From assembly GCA_037142875.1 (NCBI GenBank), contig JBAWZV010000002.1, positions 186,001 to 250,000 on the forward strand: 64,000 nucleotides of DNA, written 5' to 3'. Source of the DNA: PALSA-600 sp037142875 (GTDB lineage: Bacteria > Actinomycetota > Thermoleophilia > Gaiellales > Gaiellaceae). Numbering within the stretch: the first letter of the stretch is position 1; the number at the start of each line of letters is the position of its first letter. The position numbers and the translations under genes were made by a program. This document shows positions 41,801 through 50,170 of the stretch, in pieces. Under the pieces are notes generated by a model that did not search any database, had not been told where the DNA came from, and saw only the letters and a program-made list of their open reading frames with translations.

Positions 41801-42202
41801 TCAGGCTTTTGTTGACGCCGCGTACTTGCTCGGGCACTTCGTCGTCAGCTGGGTGGCGACGAATGCCTTGCCCTCGAGACGCCCCGTGAGGTTGACGTCC
41901 CGGCCGCTCTTGAAGAGATCGGGCACCTGACCGTGGTAGATGATCGGAATGATCGGGCTGCTCTTCGTCGGATCGTTGATGTCGCGCAGCGAGAAGTGCA
42001 GGCCGCTCGTGTTGGCGTCGCCCGTCACCCTCCCGGTCACCTTGCCGGTCAGCGAGATCGTGCCGCCGTGGCCATCGAGGTTGCTCGGCTGGAGAGCCGG
42101 CGTCGACCCGTGCAACGAGGTGTAGACGAGGAAGATCGCGAGCACGGAGGCGATTGCGAGTGCAATCACCAGCCTCGCGGGATTCCTGCTGGAACGCGCC
42201 AC
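41801..42202 (-). CDS. ccmE: haem chaperone CcmE, CxxxY variant
   Basis: A 133-residue bitopic protein: one membrane helix (about 11-29) and an OB-fold (LTGKVTGRV, LHFSLRD, PIIYHGQVPDLFKSGRDV). In enterobacteria haem is bound by His in H-x-x-x-Y; here the motif is C123-P-S-K-Y127. This is the known CxxxY form found with the system I* variant in some bacteria and archaea. Heads ccmE-ccmF-ccmI-like, with a leaderless-type box ahead of its GTG. Confidence 0.92.
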   Translation of the reverse strand: MARSSRNPARLVIALAIASVLAIFLVYTSLHGSTPALQPSNLDGHGGTISLTGKVTGRVTGDANTSGLHFSLRDINDPTKSSPIIPIIYHGQVPDLFKSGRDVNLTGRLEGKAFVATQLTTKCPSKYAASTKA

Positions 42203-42208
42203 GGAATC

Positions 42209-42214
42209 AGTCTA
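42209..42214 (-). promoter_or_regulatory. leaderless -10 box of the ccm operon
   Basis: TAGACT ends 6 bases before the GTG at 42202. Confidence 0.5.
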
Positions 42215-42260
42215 GCCGAGGGCGGCGAGGTGGATTGTTAGGAGAGTGCGAGTGCCGAGC

Positions 42261-42503
42261 TCAGGCATCGACACGGGCGGTGAGACGCCGTTCGGGCACG
42301 CGGTAGCCGTGGTCGGCGCAGAGCGCGCCCGGCAACTCCTCGGTCAGCGCGTCGCAGTAGCCCTTCCCGTACGCGGCCCGCATGAAGGCGGCGACAACCT
42401 CGATCGACCACTCGTCAATCCCCGCGGCCTCGCGCCAGAGGTCGGCGATCCGCAGGTCGATGTCGAGCTCCAGAAGGTCGATGCGCGAGGGACGATCGGA
42501 CAC
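42261..42503 (-). CDS. small conserved-looking protein of unknown function
   Basis: An 80-residue acidic helical protein (LELDIDLRIADLWREAAGID, then WSIEVVAAFMRAAYGKGYCDAL) with a short C-terminal His/Tyr region (CADHGYRVPERR). No signal or membrane helix. GTG at 42503 is supported by a TACGCT box 7 bases upstream. Codon use is like its neighbours. Divergent from the phosphohexomutase gene. Family not recognised. Confidence 0.65.
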   Translation of the reverse strand: MSDRPSRIDLLELDIDLRIADLWREAAGIDEWSIEVVAAFMRAAYGKGYCDALTEELPGALCADHGYRVPERRLTARVDA

Positions 42504-42510
42504 TCAAACG

Positions 42511-42516
42511 AGCGTA
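42511..42516 (-). promoter_or_regulatory. leaderless -10 box of the 80-residue protein
   Basis: TACGCT ends 7 bases before the GTG at 42503. Confidence 0.4.
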
Positions 42517-42563
42517 GAGCCATCGTCGGACGGACCATCCCTCGCACCTCGGGCGCCTTTCCG

Positions 42564-42569
42564 TAGCAT
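42564..42569 (+). promoter_or_regulatory. leaderless -10 box of manB
   Basis: TAGCAT ends 6 bases before the ATG at 42576. Confidence 0.5.
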
Positions 42570-42575
42570 CCAGAC

Positions 42576-43916
42576 ATGCTCGATCCGGCAGCGTTCAAGG
42601 CCTACGACGTTCGCGCGATCTACCCGTCGGAGCTCGACGAGGACGGCGCATACGCGATCGGCCGCGCGTACGTGGAGCAGTTCGAGCCGCGCCGGATCAC
42701 GGTCGGACGCGACGTGCGTCTCTCCTCACCCACGATGGCCAAGGCGGCAATCGAGGGTGCGGCAGATGGAGGCGCCGACGTGATCGACCTCGGCATGGTC
42801 GGCACCGAGATGATCTATTACGCGACCCAGGCTCTCGGCCTCGACGGCGGGATCATGGTGACGGCATCCCACAACCCCAAGCAGTACACCGGGATGAAGA
42901 TCGTCCGCCGTGGCGCTCTGCCGGTCGGGAGCGAGTCGGGCCTCTACGAGATCCGCGACCGCGCCGCAGCCGGCGTATGGCGTGATGCGGTTCGTGGAAC
43001 GATCACCGAGGAGGACGTCTGGGACGGCTTCCTCGACCGGGTGCTCTCGTTCGTCGACGCCCCGGCGATCCGCCCGCTGCGCGTCGTCATCGATGCGGCA
43101 AACGGCATGGCCGGCGAGATGCTTCCGCATGTCCTCGCCCGGCTGCCACAGATCGAGGTTGTGCGTTGCCACTTCGACCCCGATGGAGCCTTCCCGAATC
43201 ACGAGCCGAACCCGCTCCTGCCCGAGAACCGCGAGTTCATCATCAGGGCGACACGCGAGGCGGGCGCCGACTTCGGTGTCGCCTACGACGGCGACGCCGA
43301 CCGCTGCTTCTTCGTCGACGACACCGGCGACTTCGTTCCGGGCGACTTCACCACCGCGCTCTTTGCCGAGCAGATGCTCGAGAAGGAGCCGGGCGGCAAG
43401 GTGATCTACGACGTGCGCGCCTCGTGGGCTGTCCCCGAGGCGATCGAGGCTGCCGGAGGCGTTCCGCTCGTGAACCGGGTCGGACACTCGTTCATCAAGC
43501 AGCGCATGCGCGACGAAGGCGCCGTGTTCGCCGGCGAGGTGTCGGCGCACTACTACTTCCGCGACTTCTCCCAGGCCGACTCCGGGGTCATCCCGTTCCT
43601 CCTGATGCTCGAGCTCGTCTCGAAGCGCGGGCGGCTCGGCGACGTCCTCGACTCGCTTCGCTCCCGCTACTTCCTCACCGGTGAGATCAACACGCCGGTC
43701 GCGGACGTCGCCCTCAAGCTGCAGGAGATCAAGGAACGGTTCGGGCCTGAAGGCAGGATCTCCCACCTCGACGGCCTGTCGATCGAAGCCGACGACTGGC
43801 ACATGAACGTGCGCCCGTCCAATACGGAGCCGTTTCTCCGGCTCAACCTCGAGGCCCGTTCGCAGGCGCTGATGGAGCGCAAGCGTGACGAGGTTCTCGA
43901 CCTCATTCGCGCCTGA
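42576..43916 (+). CDS. manB: phosphomannomutase/phosphoglucomutase
   Basis: Alpha-D-phosphohexomutase (446 aa) interconverting hexose 6- and 1-phosphates for glycan precursors. Catalytic phosphoserine loop VTASHNPKQYTGMK, metal loop AYDGDADRCFFVD, sugar-binding GEVSAHYYFRD (the GEMSGH/GEVSAHYYF form typical of PMM/PGM) and phosphate loop RPSNTEPFLRLN. The absence of the lysine-type phosphoglucosamine mutase signature (GHNPPNY) excludes GlmM. Confidence 0.94.
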   Translation: MLDPAAFKAYDVRAIYPSELDEDGAYAIGRAYVEQFEPRRITVGRDVRLSSPTMAKAAIEGAADGGADVIDLGMVGTEMIYYATQALGLDGGIMVTASHNPKQYTGMKIVRRGALPVGSESGLYEIRDRAAAGVWRDAVRGTITEEDVWDGFLDRVLSFVDAPAIRPLRVVIDAANGMAGEMLPHVLARLPQIEVVRCHFDPDGAFPNHEPNPLLPENREFIIRATREAGADFGVAYDGDADRCFFVDDTGDFVPGDFTTALFAEQMLEKEPGGKVIYDVRASWAVPEAIEAAGGVPLVNRVGHSFIKQRMRDEGAVFAGEVSAHYYFRDFSQADSGVIPFLLMLELVSKRGRLGDVLDSLRSRYFLTGEINTPVADVALKLQEIKERFGPEGRISHLDGLSIEADDWHMNVRPSNTEPFLRLNLEARSQALMERKRDEVLDLIRA

Positions 43917-43947
43917 TCGGCCCGGCGGCCCGTGCGCTGGGCACGGC

Positions 43948-43953
43948 TAGGAT
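43948..43953 (+). promoter_or_regulatory. leaderless -10 box of the thioesterase gene
   Basis: TAGGAT ends 6 bases before the ATG at 43960. Confidence 0.45.
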
Positions 43954-43959
43954 CGACGA

Positions 43960-44409
43960 ATGATCGAGCTCGGGCACATCACCGATCGTAAGCGGCCGTT
44001 CCGGTACGCGGCGTGCACGAGGGTCGCGTTCTCGGACACCGACGCGCAGGGTGTCGTCTACTACGGCCGGTATCCACCCTACTTCGACCTCGCCCGGACA
44101 GAGTACCACCGCCACCTGGGCCGTGACAGCGAGCGTGCCGAGATGGCCGTTCGGGCAGCTGCGATCGAGTACTTCGCGCCCGCACGGTTCGACGATCTGC
44201 TCGAGGTGTTCATCCGCATCGAGCGGATCGGGACGACCAGCGTCACCTATGACCACGCCGCCTACCGCCTCGACGACGACGGTACGGATCTGCTCATGGT
44301 CACAGCGAAGCTGACGCTCGTGTTCATCGATCTGAACGAGCGCCGCGCGATTCCCGTTAGCTCCGACTTCCGCGCACAGGTCAACGAGTTCGAAGAGCTG
44401 CCAGCGTGA
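43960..44409 (+). CDS. hotdog-fold acyl-CoA thioesterase (YbgC/4HBT type)
   Basis: A 149-residue single hotdog domain. FSDTDAQGVVYYGRYPPYFD (24-43) is the 4-hydroxybenzoyl-CoA thioesterase pattern with the catalytic Asp (DTDAQG); the central helix is followed by YFAPARFDDLLEVFIRIER. Hydrolyses some acyl-CoA; substrate unknown. Overlaps the GAF-like gene (GTGA). Confidence 0.88.
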   Translation: MIELGHITDRKRPFRYAACTRVAFSDTDAQGVVYYGRYPPYFDLARTEYHRHLGRDSERAEMAVRAAAIEYFAPARFDDLLEVFIRIERIGTTSVTYDHAAYRLDDDGTDLLMVTAKLTLVFIDLNERRAIPVSSDFRAQVNEFEELPA

Positions 44410-44753
44410 CCGCGGCGACTCTTACCGAGATCGACCGGATCCTCGCCGCGACCGAGGAGGCCGACGACGCGCTCCGCGATGTCGTCTCGACGCTCGTTGC
44501 GCGTGCCGGCTGTCTCTGGGCGGGAATCCTGTTCTCCGAGGCTGGCGATCTCATGCTGGGCCCCGAGGCGGGCGCCTCGGCACCCGAGGTTCGGACACAC
44601 GTGCCGGTTGTCTTTCAGGGGAGCCCGGTCGCCGAGCTCGTCGTGGACGGTTGCGACGACACGACGTTCCTCACCGCCGTCGCAGACCGGCTCTCGGCGC
44701 ACTGCCTCGTGGGATGGGACACGGGTGGCATCCCGTGGGACCCGGACGCCTGA
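44406..44753 (+). CDS. small GAF-like domain protein
   Basis: A 115-residue protein: helix (LTEIDRILAATEEADDALRDVVSTLV), then strands CLWAGILFSEAGDLMLGPEAG, THVPVVFQGSPVAELVVDG and a final helix FLTAVADRLSAHCLVGWD. The order fits a minimal GAF domain with nothing attached. It is translationally coupled to a thioesterase, so it might sense an acyl or redox ligand (two buried Cys). Function unknown. Confidence 0.72.
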   Translation: MTAATLTEIDRILAATEEADDALRDVVSTLVARAGCLWAGILFSEAGDLMLGPEAGASAPEVRTHVPVVFQGSPVAELVVDGCDDTTFLTAVADRLSAHCLVGWDTGGIPWDPDA

Positions 44754-44771
44754 CGCCGGCTAGGACGGCGT
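44753..44771. terminator. hairpin between convergent GAF-like and rel genes
   Basis: ACGCCG (44753-44758), 7-base loop, CGGCGT (44766-44771): a perfect 6-pair stem spanning both stop codons. No U tract; possibly a bidirectional terminator. Confidence 0.35.
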
Positions 44772-46952
44772 GACGCGGTAGGCGTCGAAGACCGCCTCGA
44801 CGCCGCGTAGCGAGGCCAGCAGCGACCGCAGTGACGCGACGTCACCGACCTCGACCGTGTACCAGTTCTTTGCAAGCTGATCTTCGACGGCGCCGCCGTA
44901 GGAGACGATGTTCGCACCGTGCTCCGAGAACGTCCGGGCAACGTCCTCGAGCAGCCGCGGCCGATCCCACGACGAGACTGCGATCTGGACACGGAACGAC
45001 TTCGAGCCGTCTCCGCCCCACTCGACCGGCGTGAACCGCTCCTCGTTCCGACGGAGGGCACGCACGTTCGGACAGTCGTCGCGGTGGATCGTGATGCCCT
45101 TGCCGAGCGAGACGTACCCGACGATGTGGTCTCCCGGGACAGGGGTGCAGCACTTGGCAAGGCGCACGAGGACGTCTCCGACTCCCTGGACGATCACGCC
45201 GACGTCGGAGCCCACCACCGTGTCACGCGCCTTCGGCGCCTTCGTGATGACCGGGGCCTCCTCGGCGACCTGGTCGGTCTTCAGTCGCTGGATGACCTTG
45301 TTGACGATCGAGTGCGCCGAGAGCTTGCCGGAGCCGAGCGCGAGGTAGAAATCCTCGGCCTTGCGGAACCCGGAGTCGCGAATCACCTCGGCCAGCACCG
45401 CCGATCCGCGGAGCTTCGCGTACGGCAGGTTCTGCTGCTTCAGTGCATGTTCGAGCGCCTCACGGCCCTTGTGCTCGTCGTCTTCCTTTGTCTCGCGGCT
45501 GAACCACTGCTTGATCTTCGAGCGAGCGCGTGAGCTCTGCGCGAGGGACATCCAGTCCTTCGACGGGCCGCGGCCCTGCTTCGAGGTGAGGATCTCGACA
45601 CGGTCGCCGTTCTTGAGCTTGTAGTGGAGCGGCACGATCCGCCCGTTCACCTTCGCCCCGACCGTGCGGTGGCCAACGTCGGTATGGACGGCGTAGGCGA
45701 AGTCGATCGGCGAGGCGCCGGCCGGGAGCGTCTTGACCTGTCCCTTGGGCGTGAAGACGTGCACCTCGTCCTCGAACAGGTCGGTGCGCAGCGTCTTCAT
45801 GAACTCGAGCGGGTCCGACTCGTCGGCGCCCGAGTCCATCAGCTGCTTGACCCAGGTCGTCCACTCGTCGTCCTTCTTCTTCTTCGTTCCCTTGTAGAGC
45901 CAGTGCGCGGCGATGCCGTACTCGGCTGTCGCGTGCATCTCGCGTGTGCGCACCTGGATCTCCAGGGGGCGCCCCTGCGGCCCGATGACCGTCGTGTGGA
46001 GCGCGCGGTAGCCGTTGAACTTCGGCACGGCGATGTAGTCCTTGAAACGCCCAGGCATCGGGCGCCAGAGCGAGTGGATCAGGCCCAGAGCGCCGTAACA
46101 GTCGCGCATGCCCTCGTCGGCGTCCCGTTCGACGATCACGCGCATCGCGGTCAGGTCGTAGATCTCGTTGAACTCCCGGCCCTTCTTCGCCATCTTGTCG
46201 TAGATCGAGTAGAAGTGCTTCGCGCGGCCGGAGATCTCCGCCGGGATGTCCGCCTTGTCGAGCTCCTCGTGGAGCACGAGCGACGCCTCACGGACGTGCT
46301 CCTCGCGATCGGCACGCCGCTCGGAGACCATCTGCTTGATCTCCTCGTACTTGCGCGGATGGAGCGTTCCGAACGCCAGATCTTCAAGCTCCCACTTGAC
46401 CGCGTGGATGCCGAGCCGATGTGCGAGCGGCGCGTAGACCTCGAGCGTCTCGCGGGCCTTGCGCACCTGGGTCTGTTTGCCCATGTACTCGATCGTGCGC
46501 AGGTTGTGCAGGCGGTCGGCCAGCTTGATCAGGATCACGCGGACGTCCTCGGCCATCGCGACGATGAGCTTGCGGTAGTTCTCGGCCTCCGCGTGCTCGC
46601 GGCTCTGGAACTCGACGCGAGTGAGCTTCGTCACGCCCTCGACGAGCTTTGCGATCTCGGGCCCGAACTCGTGAGCGATGTCCTTGATCGCGACACCCGT
46701 GTCCTCGACCGTGTCGTGCAGGAGCGCCGCCGCGAGCGTCGCTTCGTCGAGCTTGAGTCCGGCAAGGATCTTTGCCGCACCCCAGGGGTGGTAGATGAAC
46801 TCCTGGCCGGATCGACGGAGCTGGCCGTCGTGCGCGTTCGCGGCGAAACGGAACGCGCGGGTTAGGAGCTCGCGGTCGGCGTCAGGCTTGTAGGCCTCGA
46901 CCTCGGTGAGCAGGTCGTCGACGAGATCCTGATGTCGTTCGAGTACCGCCAT
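44760..46952 (-). CDS. rel: bifunctional (p)ppGpp synthetase/hydrolase
   Basis: A 730-residue long RSH enzyme. The hydrolase HD domain is intact (YHPWGAAKIL, LLHDTVEDT, KLADRLHNLRTIEYM). Synthetase domain: GRAKHFYSIYDKM, DLTAMRVIV, GRFKDYIAVPKFNGYRALHT and EIQVRTREMHATAEYG. Then TGS (HVFTPKGQVKTLPAGASPIDFAYAVH), helical and zinc-finger (LAKCCTPVPGDHIVGYVS) and C-terminal ACT domains. It makes and degrades the stringent alarmone. A leaderless-type box precedes it although recJ lies 50 bases upstream on the same strand. Confidence 0.95.
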   Translation of the reverse strand: MAVLERHQDLVDDLLTEVEAYKPDADRELLTRAFRFAANAHDGQLRRSGQEFIYHPWGAAKILAGLKLDEATLAAALLHDTVEDTGVAIKDIAHEFGPEIAKLVEGVTKLTRVEFQSREHAEAENYRKLIVAMAEDVRVILIKLADRLHNLRTIEYMGKQTQVRKARETLEVYAPLAHRLGIHAVKWELEDLAFGTLHPRKYEEIKQMVSERRADREEHVREASLVLHEELDKADIPAEISGRAKHFYSIYDKMAKKGREFNEIYDLTAMRVIVERDADEGMRDCYGALGLIHSLWRPMPGRFKDYIAVPKFNGYRALHTTVIGPQGRPLEIQVRTREMHATAEYGIAAHWLYKGTKKKKDDEWTTWVKQLMDSGADESDPLEFMKTLRTDLFEDEVHVFTPKGQVKTLPAGASPIDFAYAVHTDVGHRTVGAKVNGRIVPLHYKLKNGDRVEILTSKQGRGPSKDWMSLAQSSRARSKIKQWFSRETKEDDEHKGREALEHALKQQNLPYAKLRGSAVLAEVIRDSGFRKAEDFYLALGSGKLSAHSIVNKVIQRLKTDQVAEEAPVITKAPKARDTVVGSDVGVIVQGVGDVLVRLAKCCTPVPGDHIVGYVSLGKGITIHRDDCPNVRALRRNEERFTPVEWGGDGSKSFRVQIAVSSWDRPRLLEDVARTFSEHGANIVSYGGAVEDQLAKNWYTVEVGDVASLRSLLASLRGVEAVFDAYRVTPS

Positions 46953-46958
46953 CGGTTC

Positions 46959-46964
46959 AGTCTA
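46959..46964 (-). promoter_or_regulatory. leaderless -10 box of rel
   Basis: TAGACT ends 6 bases before the ATG at 46952, between recJ and rel. Confidence 0.5.
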
Positions 46965-47002
46965 CCGCGGCCGGTTTCGAGATCGGTGCTCCGCGCTCCC
47001 GC

Positions 47003-48877
47003 TCAGGCAGCGGCGAGTCGGTCCGGCGAGGCCTCTGCGAGCCGGCGGAAAGACTCCGACTCGAGCAGGCTGCGTCGCCCGCCGTCGCCGATGTCGAGCT
47101 CGGCGAAGATCGCCTGCGCCTCCGGGGCACGCATCGACTCATCGAGACGCCATTGCGCCGCAAGCCACGTCCGGAGCTCCTCGTACCTCACGGCTGTCTC
47201 GAAGGTCTTCCGCACGACGAGCTGCGGCGAGACCGTGCCATTCCAGCGGTTCTCCTGCAGGCGAAACGCGACGTCGTAGAGGCCAACGCGGCGGAGCTGA
47301 TCGAGCTGGCCGCCGAGTCCGAACCCGATCGCCGAGCCCGCGTCTCTGCCCCGCTGGCTGACGCGAAAGCGGAGGTGCTTTCCCTCGCCGACGGTGGACA
47401 GCGCATTCAACTCGCAGCCCTCGATCAGGAGCGTCACGCCGGGATTCCCGAGACCGAACGGCGCGAGCCGACCGAGCTCCTCGCACAGGGCGAGGCCAAG
47501 CTCTGGCCCCGCAACGAGCGCGTCCACGGTCAGCGGAGGTCGAAGATCCTCGTCGTGCAGCACGCTGTCGGCGTGGCTCCCGAATGCCTCGGCGAACGCG
47601 GCAACGTTCTCGGGTCGGATCGTCAGGCCGGCGGCGGCGCGATGGCCCCCGAACCGTTCGAGATGCACCGCGCAGGCCTCGAGAGCTCCGTGGAGATCGA
47701 ACGTCCCGGCCGATCGACCTGACCCCTTCCAGAACCCGTCAGTCCCGGCGATCAGGACGACCGGACGCCCGTAGGTCTCAACGAGGCGTGAGGCGACGAT
47801 CCCGATCACCCCCTCGTGCCAGTCGGCGCCGGCGACGACGTACCCGCGTTGTCGACGCCGGGCGTCTGGCCAGGAGTCGATCTCGTCGATCGCGGCCCGG
47901 AGGATCCGTTCCTCGATGGCCTGCCGCTCACGGTTCAGCCGTTCGAGCTCCTCGGCCAGGGAGTGCGCCTCGTCGTCGTCCTCGCTCAGAAGCAAGGCGA
48001 GGGCGGCCTCGGGCCGACCGAGGCGCCCCGACGCGTTGATGCGAGGCGCGAGGCGGTAGCCGATCGCGCTCTCGTCACACGCCGCACGATCGACACCGGC
48101 AATGCGCATGAGCAGTCGAAGGCCCGGCTTCTGAGTCTGAGCGAGGCGCCGGAGTCCGAGCAGCGCAAGCGAGCGGCTCTCATCGAGAAGCGGCACGACA
48201 TCGGCGACCGTCGCAAGCGCGACGATGTCGAGGTGGCGCGCGAGCAGGGCGTGGTCGGAGCCAAGCAGTGCTTCGGCGAGTTTCCAGACGACCGCCGTGC
48301 CGCAGAGACCCGCGAACGGGTAGTCGCCCTTGAGCGGAGCAACGACGGGGCAGTCGGGAAACGCGTCGCCAGGGCGGTGGTGATCCGTGATCACGACCTC
48401 AAGCCCGAGCGCCTTCGCATGCTGAACCTCGGCGACCGCGGTGATGCCACAGTCGACGGTGATGATGAGCTCCACACCGTCCGCCGCGAGCTTCGTCACG
48501 GTCTCACCGTTCAGCCCGTAGCCCTCTTCAAAGCGCGAGGGCAGGTGCCAGATGGGGTCCGCGCCAAGCTCGCGGAGCAGGAAGATAGCCAGCGCTGTCG
48601 CGCAGATCCCATCCGCGTCGTAGTCGCCATGGACGCAGATCCGCGCGCCTCGCTCGACCGCCGCACGGATCGTCGTAACCGCTGCTGCCATGTCCCCGAG
48701 CGCGAAAGGATCGTGGCCCGGCATGGCGCCTTCCAGGAACGTTCGGGCCGCCTCGGGTTGGTCGTAGCCACGACGAACGAGGACGGTCGCCGTCGTCCGG
48801 CTGATCCCGAGTGAGTCCATCAGGACACGCACGTGACCGGGCTCGCACGCACCGATCGTCCATCGCGTCGTCTCCAT
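47003..48877 (-). CDS. recJ: single-stranded-DNA-specific exonuclease RecJ
   Basis: DHH-family 5'-3' exonuclease for recombination and mismatch repair (624 aa). Motifs: HGDYDADGICA (83-93), TVDCGI (140-145), VITDHHRPGD with D165-H-H, RINASGRLG, and the DHHA1 end HEGVIGIVASRLVE with the GG-type FGGHRAAAGL. An OB-like domain and a C-terminal extension follow. The ATG at 48877 starts the conserved W.....P....L pattern at the right place. Divergent from the L,D-transpeptidase. Confidence 0.94.
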   Translation of the reverse strand: METTRWTIGACEPGHVRVLMDSLGISRTTATVLVRRGYDQPEAARTFLEGAMPGHDPFALGDMAAAVTTIRAAVERGARICVHGDYDADGICATALAIFLLRELGADPIWHLPSRFEEGYGLNGETVTKLAADGVELIITVDCGITAVAEVQHAKALGLEVVITDHHRPGDAFPDCPVVAPLKGDYPFAGLCGTAVVWKLAEALLGSDHALLARHLDIVALATVADVVPLLDESRSLALLGLRRLAQTQKPGLRLLMRIAGVDRAACDESAIGYRLAPRINASGRLGRPEAALALLLSEDDDEAHSLAEELERLNRERQAIEERILRAAIDEIDSWPDARRRQRGYVVAGADWHEGVIGIVASRLVETYGRPVVLIAGTDGFWKGSGRSAGTFDLHGALEACAVHLERFGGHRAAAGLTIRPENVAAFAEAFGSHADSVLHDEDLRPPLTVDALVAGPELGLALCEELGRLAPFGLGNPGVTLLIEGCELNALSTVGEGKHLRFRVSQRGRDAGSAIGFGLGGQLDQLRRVGLYDVAFRLQENRWNGTVSPQLVVRKTFETAVRYEELRTWLAAQWRLDESMRAPEAQAIFAELDIGDGGRRSLLESESFRRLAEASPDRLAAA

Positions 48878-48954
48878 CGAAAGGGGCAGGTTACGGAGCG
48901 TATCGGACGTCGCGAACCTCCAAAAAGCCCCTGCATCTGCTTGAATCGCTGCCC

Positions 48955-49896
48955 TTGTTGCGCGCCACCTCAGCCGCGTTCCTCGCCGCAGGCCTCGCCT
49001 GCACGTCGGCGCCCGCGACCGATCGCACGACAACGATCGCTCCCGGCGTCCGGGTGCACGGTGTCGCGCTTGGTGGTCTGACTGTCCAGCCGGCGCTCGC
49101 AAAGCTGACGCGCTCCGTGACCCGACCGATCCGGATCGTCTACCGCGGCCACACGCTCGTCGTCCCGGCTGCACAGCTCGGCGCGCGTGGCGCCGTCGAG
49201 ACGGCTCTGCGACGAGCGCTCCATGCGGGCCCCGGGACCAGGATCGTCCTGCCGATCTCCTACTCCCACGAAGCGGTCGCCACGTACGTCAAGGGGCTCG
49301 ACCGCCGATTCGGTCGTCCGGCGACGCCGGCCCGGCTGATCGGCGCCACCCGGCGCGGGCCGCTGATCTCGGCTGGTGCGATCGGCCTCGCGGTCGAACG
49401 CGAGACGATGGTCGCCGCCATCGAGCAGGAGCTCGCCACGACCTCGCGCGGCCCCCTCGTCCTGATGATGAGCGCGGTGCGATCACCCCTCACCCGCGCT
49501 GACTTCGGCCCGCTGATCATCGTCGAGCGTCGGCGCAACCGGCTTCGGCTCTATCAAGGCACCCGCCTGGTGCGGGCGTTCGCCGTCTCGACCGGGAGGA
49601 CGATCTATCCCACGCCGCACGGCCGCTTCTCGATCTCCGACAAGCAGCGCAACCCGTGGTGGCATCCACCGACGTCGGCCTGGGCGAAGGGTCTGCGCCC
49701 GGTTCCTCCCGGCCCCGGAAATCCGCTCGGCACGCGGTGGATGGGCCTTGATGCACCGGGCGTCGGCATCCACGGCACGCCCGAGGACGCCTCGATCGGG
49801 TACTCGGAGTCTCACGGCTGTATCCGGATGCACATCCCGGATGCCGAGTGGCTGTTCCGCCGTGTCCCGGTCGGAACGCCCGTCGTGATCCTCTAG
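48955..49896 (+). CDS. L,D-transpeptidase (YkuD family) with VanW-like N-terminal region
   Basis: About 313 residues, secreted. A short hydrophobic N-terminus (LLRATSAAFLAAGLA) then residues 25-170 with the PG-binding-4/VanW-like repeat pattern (GVRVHGVALGGLTVQPALAK). The YkuD domain follows from about 180 (LIIVERRRNRLRLYQGTRL), with the catalytic IHGTPEDASIGYSESHGCIRM, Cys in SHGC. It makes 3-3 crosslinks or anchors proteins in a meso-DAP wall. The start is uncertain: TTG at 48955 is the best in-frame choice and no ribosome site is evident. Confidence 0.87.
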   Translation: MLRATSAAFLAAGLACTSAPATDRTTTIAPGVRVHGVALGGLTVQPALAKLTRSVTRPIRIVYRGHTLVVPAAQLGARGAVETALRRALHAGPGTRIVLPISYSHEAVATYVKGLDRRFGRPATPARLIGATRRGPLISAGAIGLAVERETMVAAIEQELATTSRGPLVLMMSAVRSPLTRADFGPLIIVERRRNRLRLYQGTRLVRAFAVSTGRTIYPTPHGRFSISDKQRNPWWHPPTSAWAKGLRPVPPGPGNPLGTRWMGLDAPGVGIHGTPEDASIGYSESHGCIRMHIPDAEWLFRRVPVGTPVVIL

Positions 49897-49898
49897 AC

Positions 49899-50123
49899 CT
49901 AGCCCTCCTTCGGGAGCTGGATCCCGAAGTACGTCAGCACGACGACGAGAACGATCATCGCGATGAAGCCCGCGACCGCAACCCGCTTGTAACGGAAGTC
50001 GCGGAACGAGTCGGCGAACGCACGGACGAGCAGGATCAGCACGGCCCCGACGATCCCGGCACCAATGACGAACACGGGAGCCAGGACGAGGAGGCGCTGC
50101 CAGTGCGGAGCGGATCCGACCAT
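49899..50123 (-). CDS. small two-helix membrane protein
   Basis: A 74-residue protein with two membrane helices (about 10-34 and 47-66) joined by a basic/aromatic loop RAFADSFRDFRYKR. No family recognised. The start is supported by a TACGGT box 6 bases upstream. It is 2 bases from the convergent L,D-transpeptidase end and divergent from the 50171 gene. Confidence 0.7.
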   Translation of the reverse strand: MVGSAPHWQRLLVLAPVFVIGAGIVGAVLILLVRAFADSFRDFRYKRVAVAGFIAMIVLVVVLTYFGIQLPKEG

Positions 50124-50129
50124 CCCGCA

Positions 50130-50135
50130 ACCGTA
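50130..50135 (-). promoter_or_regulatory. leaderless -10 box of the two-helix protein
   Basis: TACGGT ends 6 bases before the ATG at 50123. Confidence 0.4.
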
Positions 50136-50170
50136 GCTCGCACCACCCCTGGCTATGCTGACCTTCGGTC

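Noticed and set aside
48955..49030. Lipoprotein signal (AAGLAC) at the start of the L,D-transpeptidase
   Set aside because: The residue at -3 of the Cys is Gly, not Leu or similar, and the start codon is uncertain; I call only a generic export signal.
49905..49916. CTCC-TTCG-GGAG tetraloop hairpin after the L,D-transpeptidase
   Set aside because: Four-pair stem inside the coding end of the convergent gene; too weak to call a terminator.
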